From Methylibium sp964616015 (GTDB lineage Bacteria > Pseudomonadota > Gammaproteobacteria > Burkholderiales > Burkholderiaceae_C): DNA of 10,092 nt. Location of the stretch: assembly GCA_964616015.1 (NCBI GenBank), contig CAZTTC010000107.1, forward strand, positions 1-10,092, in the 5' to 3' direction. This document shows, piece after piece, positions 5,904 through 10,092 of this stretch. A program made the translations under genes and the position numbers. Positions within the stretch are counted from its first letter, which is position 1. Each line of letters opens with the position of its first letter. The notes under the pieces were generated by a model. The model was not told the origin of the DNA, ran no database searches, and saw only the letters and a list, made by a program, of their open reading frames with translations.

Positions 5904-7139
5904 ATGAATCAACCGACACCTGGCGCCCCCGACCCTTCACGCCCGGCCCCCGGCGCACCGATGTGGCTGCTGGCCGAACTTACCTACAAGTGCCCGCTGC
6001 ACTGCGTGTTCTGCTCCAACCCGACCGACTACGCCGCGCACATGAGCGAGATCGGGACCGAGGACTGGAAGCGCGTGTTCCGCGAGGCGCGCAAGATGGG
6101 CGCGGTGCAGCTCGGCCTCTCCGGCGGCGAGCCGCTGCTGCGCGACGACCTCGAAGAGCTGGTCGCCGAGGCGCGCCAGCTCGGCTACTACAGCAACCTC
6201 ATCACCTCCGGCATCGGCCTGACCGAGAAGCGCGCGCGCGCGCTGAAGGAAGCCGGGCTCGACCACATCCAGCTCAGCTTCCAGGACTCGACCAAGGAGC
6301 TGAACGACTTCCTGTCGTCGACGCGCACCTTCGACCACAAGAACAAGGTCGCCGCGATCATCAAGTCGCTCGGCTACCCAATGGTGCTGAACTGCGTGAT
6401 GCACCGCTACAACCTGCCGCACGTCGGCCGCATCATCGAGATGGCCGAGAGCATGGGGGCCGAGTTCCTGGAGCTCGCCAACACCCAGTACTACGGCTGG
6501 GCCTGGCACAACCGCGCCGCGCTGATGCCCACGCCCGACGAGCTCAAGATCGCCGAGACCGTGGTCGACAGCCACCGGGCGCGGCTGGACGGCCGGATGA
6601 AGATCCTCTGGGTCTCGCCCGACTACTACGACGCCAAGGTCAAGCCCTGCATGGCCGGCTGGGGTGCCGTGTTCATGGTGATCGCGCCCGACGGCACGGC
6701 ACTGCCCTGCCACAGCGCGCGCATGTTGCCCGGCTTCGACTTCCCCAAAGTCACCGAGCACAGCATCCAGAGCATCTGGCAGCGCAGCGATGCCTTCAAC
6801 CGCTACCGCGGCAGCGCGTGGATGAGCGAGACCTGCCTGAGTTGCGACGAGCATCCCAAGGACTTCGGTGGCTGCCGCTGCCAGGCCTTCCTGGTCACCG
6901 GCGACGCCACCGCGACCGACCCGGTCTGCCCCAAGAGCCCCGACCGGCACCTGATCGACACGGCGCTGGCGCTCGCCACCGCGCAGGGCAGCGCGCTGCC
7001 GGCGACGGCCCAGCCGCTGCGCTTCGTGGCGGGCGCGGCGCGCGGCGGCGAGATGCTGTACCGCACCGATGCGAACTCGCGAACGCTCTGCGGATCACAG
7101 GCTGCTGGGTTAGAGTCCGCGGCGCTCGAAGACCGCTGA
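5904..7139 (+). CDS. pqqE: PqqE, radical SAM PqqA Glu-Tyr cross-linking enzyme
   Basis: PqqE forms the carbon-carbon bond between Glu and Tyr side chains of PqqA, the first committed step of PQQ synthesis, together with PqqD. The 411-residue protein has the radical SAM motif C30-x3-C34-x2-C37 and the SAM-binding GGEP (74-77). The C-terminal SPASM domain has the auxiliary-cluster cysteines C249, C269, C311, C314, C324, C326 and C342, all in the expected spacing. GGGAG (5892-5896) lies 7 nt upstream of the ATG, giving pqqE its own ribosome-binding site after the hairpin element. The protein is about 25-30 residues longer than the enteric and Methylobacterium forms I recall (about 380-384). An N-terminal Pro-rich stretch (1-19) and a C-terminal tail after YRTDANSRTL (residues about 396-411) account for this. 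The tail is unusual but there is no sign of frameshift. Confidence 0.97.
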   Translation: MNQPTPGAPDPSRPAPGAPMWLLAELTYKCPLHCVFCSNPTDYAAHMSEIGTEDWKRVFREARKMGAVQLGLSGGEPLLRDDLEELVAEARQLGYYSNLITSGIGLTEKRARALKEAGLDHIQLSFQDSTKELNDFLSSTRTFDHKNKVAAIIKSLGYPMVLNCVMHRYNLPHVGRIIEMAESMGAEFLELANTQYYGWAWHNRAALMPTPDELKIAETVVDSHRARLDGRMKILWVSPDYYDAKVKPCMAGWGAVFMVIAPDGTALPCHSARMLPGFDFPKVTEHSIQSIWQRSDAFNRYRGSAWMSETCLSCDEHPKDFGGCRCQAFLVTGDATATDPVCPKSPDRHLIDTALALATAQGSALPATAQPLRFVAGAARGGEMLYRTDANSRTLCGSQAAGLESAALEDR

Positions 7140-7155
7140 GGCGCGCACTTCGACC

Positions 7156-7172
7156 GGGGCCGCCGCGGCCCC
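7156..7172 (+). repeat. Perfect GC palindrome between pqqE and the ABC ATPase gene
   Basis: GGGGCCGC-C-GCGGCCCC is a perfect 8+1+8 inverted repeat, able to form a 7-bp stem with a 3-nt loop, 16 nt after the pqqE stop. It is not followed by a U-run, so intrinsic termination is unlikely. It may attenuate read-through or protect the 3' end of the upstream message. Confidence 0.45.
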
Positions 7173-7197
7173 GCTTCACGATGGAGACGACAAGACG

Positions 7198-7944
7198 ATG
7201 CTGAGCGTGCGCGGCCTCACCAAGCGCTATGGCGATCGCGTGGCCCTCCAGGGCCTGGACCTCGAGCTGCAGCCGCGCCAGTTCACGGCCCTGCTCGGCC
7301 CCAACGGCGCCGGCAAGTCCACGCTGTTCCAGGTACTGACCGGCCTGTTCGCCGCCGACGAGGGCGACGTCGAGGTCGCGGGCCACTCGCTGCGCCACGG
7401 CACCGCCGCCGCCCTGCGCCACATCGGCGTGGTGTTCCAGCAGATCTCGCTGGACCTCGACCTCAGCATCCGCCGCAACCTGCTGTTCCAGGCCGACCTG
7501 CAAGGCCTGCCGCGCAAGTTGGCGCAACAGCGCATCGCGGCCGGCTGCGCGCGCCTGGGTGTCGAAGCCGACCTCGACCGCAAGGTCCGCGAACTGTCGG
7601 GCGGCAATCGCCGCAAGGTGGAACTCGTGCGCGCCATGCTGCACCAACCGGCCGTGCTGCTGATGGACGAAGCCACCGTCGGGCTCGACCCCAAGTCGCG
7701 TCACGACCTGATCGCGGCGCTGCGCGAAGACATCCGCGAGCGCGGCGTCACCGTGCTGTGGGCAACCCACCTCGTGGAAGAGGCCGAGCAGGCCGACCGT
7801 GTCCTGGTGCTGCACAAGGGCCGGTTGCTGGCGGACGGCACGCCGGCCGAGGTCACCGCCGCGCTCGGGCGGCCGACGCTCGAGCAGGGCTTCATCGCGC
7901 GCACGAGCGCCAACGGCCCGCCGCGCGCCGCCGCCGCGGCCTGA
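7198..7944 (+). CDS. ABC transporter ATP-binding protein, PQQ/alcohol dehydrogenase-associated export-type family
   Basis: The 248-residue protein is a complete nucleotide-binding domain: Walker A GPNGAGKST (34-42), Q-loop Gln81, signature LSGGN (133-137), Walker B VLLMDEAT (153-160), D-loop VGLD (161-164) and switch His191 in ATHLVEEAEQADRV. The Walker B region reads DEAT instead of the common DEPT. The overall pattern (LSGGNRRKVELVRAMLHQP, ATVGLD) is that of ABC-2/DrrA/NodI-type exporters rather than importers. It matches the ATP-binding subunit family linked to PQQ-dependent alcohol dehydrogenases, to which PedABC of Pseudomonas putida is related. A weak GGAG lies 11 nt upstream of the ATG at 7198; the nearby ATG at 7181 is out of frame. 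The C-terminus ends in an Ala-rich tail. Its membrane partner is not in the window and is expected downstream. Confidence 0.93.
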   Translation: MLSVRGLTKRYGDRVALQGLDLELQPRQFTALLGPNGAGKSTLFQVLTGLFAADEGDVEVAGHSLRHGTAAALRHIGVVFQQISLDLDLSIRRNLLFQADLQGLPRKLAQQRIAAGCARLGVEADLDRKVRELSGGNRRKVELVRAMLHQPAVLLMDEATVGLDPKSRHDLIAALREDIRERGVTVLWATHLVEEAEQADRVLVLHKGRLLADGTPAEVTAALGRPTLEQGFIARTSANGPPRAAAAA

Positions 7945-7970
7945 CAACGACCACACAGGAGAAATTCCCG

Positions 7971-8936
7971 ATGCGCCTCGGCCCCCTCGTGATCGGACTG
8001 TCCATCGGCCTGTGGGCCGGTGTCGCCGCTGCCCAGGGCACCGCCTATGTCAGCAGCGAGAAGGACGATGCCCTGACGCTGATCGACGCCACCACGCTGG
8101 CCGTCAAGGGCACGATCAAGACCTGCAAGCGCGCGCGCCACATCCAGCGCATGCCCGACGGCAAGCTGATGGTGGCCTGCACCGACTCCAACGCCGCCGA
8201 CGTGATCGACCCCGCCACCGGCAAGTCGGTGCGGCGCGTCGCGCTCGGCGACGAGCCCGAGGCCTTCGACCTGTCGCCCGACGGCAAGACGCTCTACGTC
8301 TCGAACGAGGACGAAGGCGAAGCGAGCTTCGTCGACGCCGCCACCGGCAAGGTCCTCAAGAAGGTCAAGGTCGGCGAGGAGCCCGAGGGCGTGAAGGTCA
8401 GCCCCGACGGCAAGACGCTGTACGTCACCTCCGAGGTCGCGAGCCTGGTGCACGTGATCGACACCGCGACGGCCAAGGTGGTCAAGAACGTCAAGGTCGG
8501 CAAGCGCCCGCGCCGCATGGCCATCACCGCCGACGGCAAGGAGCTGTGGGTCACCAGCGAGCTCGACACCAGCGTGTCCATCATCTCGACCGCCGACCAC
8601 AATGTCATCGCCACGATCAAGTTCGAGGTCAAGGGCGCGCGCGCCGAAGACATCACGCCGGTCGGCATCACGATGACGAAGGACGGCAAGCGCGCCTTCG
8701 TCGGCCTGGGCAAGGCCAACCACGTGGCCTTCGTCGACGTGGCCGCCCGCAAGGTCACCGGCCTGGTGCTGGTGGGCAAGCGGGCCTGGAACGTCGCGCT
8801 CAACAAGGCCGAGTCGCAGCTGTGGGTCGTCAACGGCCTGAGCGACGACGTGACCGTGGTCGACGTCGCCGGCGTCAAGGCGATCAAGTCCATCCCGGTG
8901 GGCCGCGTGCCCTACGGCGTCGTCATCGTCGAGTGA
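7971..8936 (+). CDS. Secreted YVTN-family beta-propeller protein, PQQ-dependent catabolism-associated
   Basis: The 321-residue protein starts with a Sec signal peptide (hydrophobic core about 4-19, likely cleaved near AAAQ at 19-22), so it should act in the periplasm. The mature part consists of about seven YVTN-like beta-propeller blades. Two neighbouring blades are nearly identical at the DNA level with a period of 126 bp (42 residues), around SPDGKTLYV at 102 and 144. AGGAG (7957-7961) is 9 nt upstream of the ATG. Its family is conserved with PQQ-dependent alcohol oxidation but has no established biochemical role; binding a partner or ligand in the periplasm is inference. The propeller type lacks the tryptophan-docking motifs of quinoprotein dehydrogenases, so it is not itself a PQQ enzyme. 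Two cysteines, C52 and C70, lie close together in the first blade and could form a disulfide. It is 26 bp after the ATPase gene and 8 bp before the next gene. Confidence 0.92.
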   Translation: MRLGPLVIGLSIGLWAGVAAAQGTAYVSSEKDDALTLIDATTLAVKGTIKTCKRARHIQRMPDGKLMVACTDSNAADVIDPATGKSVRRVALGDEPEAFDLSPDGKTLYVSNEDEGEASFVDAATGKVLKKVKVGEEPEGVKVSPDGKTLYVTSEVASLVHVIDTATAKVVKNVKVGKRPRRMAITADGKELWVTSELDTSVSIISTADHNVIATIKFEVKGARAEDITPVGITMTKDGKRAFVGLGKANHVAFVDVAARKVTGLVLVGKRAWNVALNKAESQLWVVNGLSDDVTVVDVAGVKAIKSIPVGRVPYGVVIVE

Positions 8937-8944
8937 CACGGACG

Positions 8945-10092
8945 ATGAAGCACGCGCTGATCGCCGCGGCGCTGGCCGCCGGTGCGCTGGCCGCCCAGGC
9001 CGCGACCCTGAAGGCCACGCTGCTGGTGCCCGAGGACGACCCGCGGCTCGAACGCAGCCGCGCCGAGCGCGCCTACCTCGGCCACCCGGCCGGCCCGGCC
9101 GAGGATGCGCTGAAGGTCGCGCTCGAGGAGGGCAAGTTCGAGCTCGACGCGGCTGGCGCCGGGGTCGCGCTCGACACGCAGCCAGCCCGCGACGCCGCCA
9201 CCGCGCGCAGCGCCGCGCTCGCTGCCGAGAAAGCCGGCGCTGCCGTGCTGCTGACCGACCTGCCGGCCGACTGGCTGCTGGCCGTCGCCGATGCGGTCAA
9301 GGTCCCGGTGCTCAACCTCAGCGCGGCCGACGACCGGCTGCGCGCCGCCGATTGCCGGGCGCGCGTCTTCCACCTGGCCGCCAGCGAGCGCCAGCGCGCC
9401 GACGCGCTGGCGCAGACGCTGGTGTCGCGCAAGTGGAGCAAGCTGCTGCTGCTGACCGGCCCGAGCGCCGACGACCAGCAGCGCACCGCGGTCGCGCAGG
9501 CCTCGATCAAGCGCTACGGCCTGCAGGTCGTCGCCACCAAGCCCTACAAGCTGTCGGCCGACCCGCGCGAGCGCAACCTCGCCAACCCGCTGCTGCTGAC
9601 GGCAGGCGTGCCATACGACGCCGTGTGGGTGGTCGACAGCGACGGCGAGTTCGCGCGCAGCCTGCCCTACCAGACGGTGCTGCCGCGGCCGGTGGTCGGC
9701 GACGCTGGCCTCGTCGCGGTCGCCTGGCACGCGCAGTTCGAGCGCTTCGGCGCGCCGCAGGTATCGCGCCGTTTCGCCAAGGCCGCCAAGCGCCCGATGA
9801 CGGCGCACGACTGGACCGCCTGGCTGGCCGGCAAGGCGCTGATCACCGTCGCCGCGGCCCAGCCCAAGGGGCCGGCCGTGGCTTGGCAGCAGGCGCTGGC
9901 GAAGGTCCAGCTCGACGGCTCGAAGGGCGTGAACATGAGTTTTCGGCCCTGGGATGGGCAGCTGCGCCAGACCCTGCTGCTGACCGACGGCCAGGGCGTG
10001 ATCTCGCAAGCACCGGTCGACGGCATCCTGCATCCGGTCAACGTCCTCGACACGCTGGGCGCCGACGCCGGCGAGAAGCTCTGCAAGAACCC
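8945..10092 (+). CDS. Periplasmic substrate-binding protein of the PQQ-associated ABC system (3' end cut)
   Basis: This frame is open from the ATG at 8945 to the window edge (382 complete codons). It begins with a signal peptide (hydrophobic 4-16, cleavage likely after AQA at 17-19). The mature part has alternating alpha/beta segments like type I periplasmic binding proteins (for example AVLLTDLPADWLLAVADAVK, KLLLLTGPSADDQQR, YDAVWVVDSDG). It matches the idea of the substrate-binding family found with PQQ-dependent alcohol dehydrogenases, which is about this length, so only a few residues may be missing. Two cysteines, C137 and C380, might pair. The ribosome-binding site is poor, but the gene starts 8 bp after the propeller stop, suggesting translational coupling. 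The ligand is unknown. A binding protein paired with an export-like ATPase is an unusual combination. Confidence 0.85.
   Translation, partial: MKHALIAAALAAGALAAQAATLKATLLVPEDDPRLERSRAERAYLGHPAGPAEDALKVALEEGKFELDAAGAGVALDTQPARDAATARSAALAAEKAGAAVLLTDLPADWLLAVADAVKVPVLNLSAADDRLRAADCRARVFHLAASERQRADALAQTLVSRKWSKLLLLTGPSADDQQRTAVAQASIKRYGLQVVATKPYKLSADPRERNLANPLLLTAGVPYDAVWVVDSDGEFARSLPYQTVLPRPVVGDAGLVAVAWHAQFERFGAPQVSRRFAKAAKRPMTAHDWTAWLAGKALITVAAAQPKGPAVAWQQALAKVQLDGSKGVNMSFRPWDGQLRQTLLLTDGQGVISQAPVDGILHPVNVLDTLGADAGEKLCKN

Noticed and set aside
5937..6950. 337-residue minus-strand ORF opposite pqqE
   Set aside because: Low-complexity Val/Ala/Gly/Leu shadow of the high-GC pqqE frame. No ribosome-binding site and no recognisable domain.
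7088..7116. Possible sigma-70 promoter (CTGCGG, 17 bp, TAGAGT) at the 3' end of pqqE for the ABC genes
   Set aside because: The -10 box is acceptable but the -35 box matches only two of six bases. Not strong enough to list as a feature.
7156..7172. Rho-independent terminator after pqqE
   Set aside because: The hairpin is strong, but the following bases (GCTTCACG) contain no U-run. Kept only as an inverted repeat.
9724..9742. TGGCACG, resembling a sigma-54 -24 box, within the binding-protein gene
   Set aside because: The -12 GC is not at the required 10-nt spacing and the site is inside a coding region. Similar TGGCAC strings in pqqB and pqqE fail the same test.

Overview
This is a GC-rich (by eye roughly 70 % G+C) window from what is most likely a betaproteobacterium of the order Burkholderiales. 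The evidence for that is codon usage, an AcoR-type sigma-54 regulator, the pqqB-C-D-E gene set, and a GC-rich multi-hairpin intergenic repeat of a kind I associate with Rubrivivax/Methylibium/Comamonadaceae-like genomes. The lineage is inference. The core of the window is a pyrroloquinoline quinone (PQQ) biosynthesis operon joined to genes of the conserved 'PQQ-dependent alcohol dehydrogenase-associated' ABC system.

Layout. (1) Bases 1-275, minus strand: the 5' end of a polyferredoxin-type iron-sulfur protein resembling the electron-transfer subunit of tungsten aldehyde:ferredoxin oxidoreductase (AOR) systems. (2) Bases 276-684: a divergent intergenic region with a plausible sigma-70 promoter for the next gene, short palindromes and a 9-bp direct repeat. 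(3) Bases 685-2754, plus: an AcoR-family sigma-54 activator (GAF, PAS-like, AAA+, Fis-type HTH) whose sigma-54-contact loop reads GAYPGA instead of GAFTGA. (4) Bases 2721-3746, minus: an S33 proline-iminopeptidase-type alpha/beta hydrolase, overlapping the 3' end of the regulator by 34 bp and divergent from pqq. (5) Bases 3858-7139, plus: pqqB, pqqC and pqqD joined by ATGA overlaps, then a REP-like triple hairpin, then pqqE. No pqqA is present in the window. (6) Bases 7198-10092, plus: an export-type ABC ATPase, a secreted YVTN beta-propeller protein and a periplasmic binding protein that runs off the right edge.

How it fits together. PqqE (radical SAM, with PqqD as peptide chaperone) cross-links Glu and Tyr of the PqqA peptide, PqqB hydroxylates the tyrosine, and PqqC performs the final ring closure and oxidation. 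The cofactor then serves periplasmic quinoprotein alcohol dehydrogenases, which are not in the window. The downstream ATPase, propeller and binding protein belong to families that co-occur with such dehydrogenases; their permease is expected beyond the right edge. On the left, the AOR-like subunit and the AcoR-type regulator suggest that the aldehydes formed are further oxidised and that alcohol or aldehyde inducers are sensed nearby. No mobile elements, tRNA, rRNA or CRISPR were seen.
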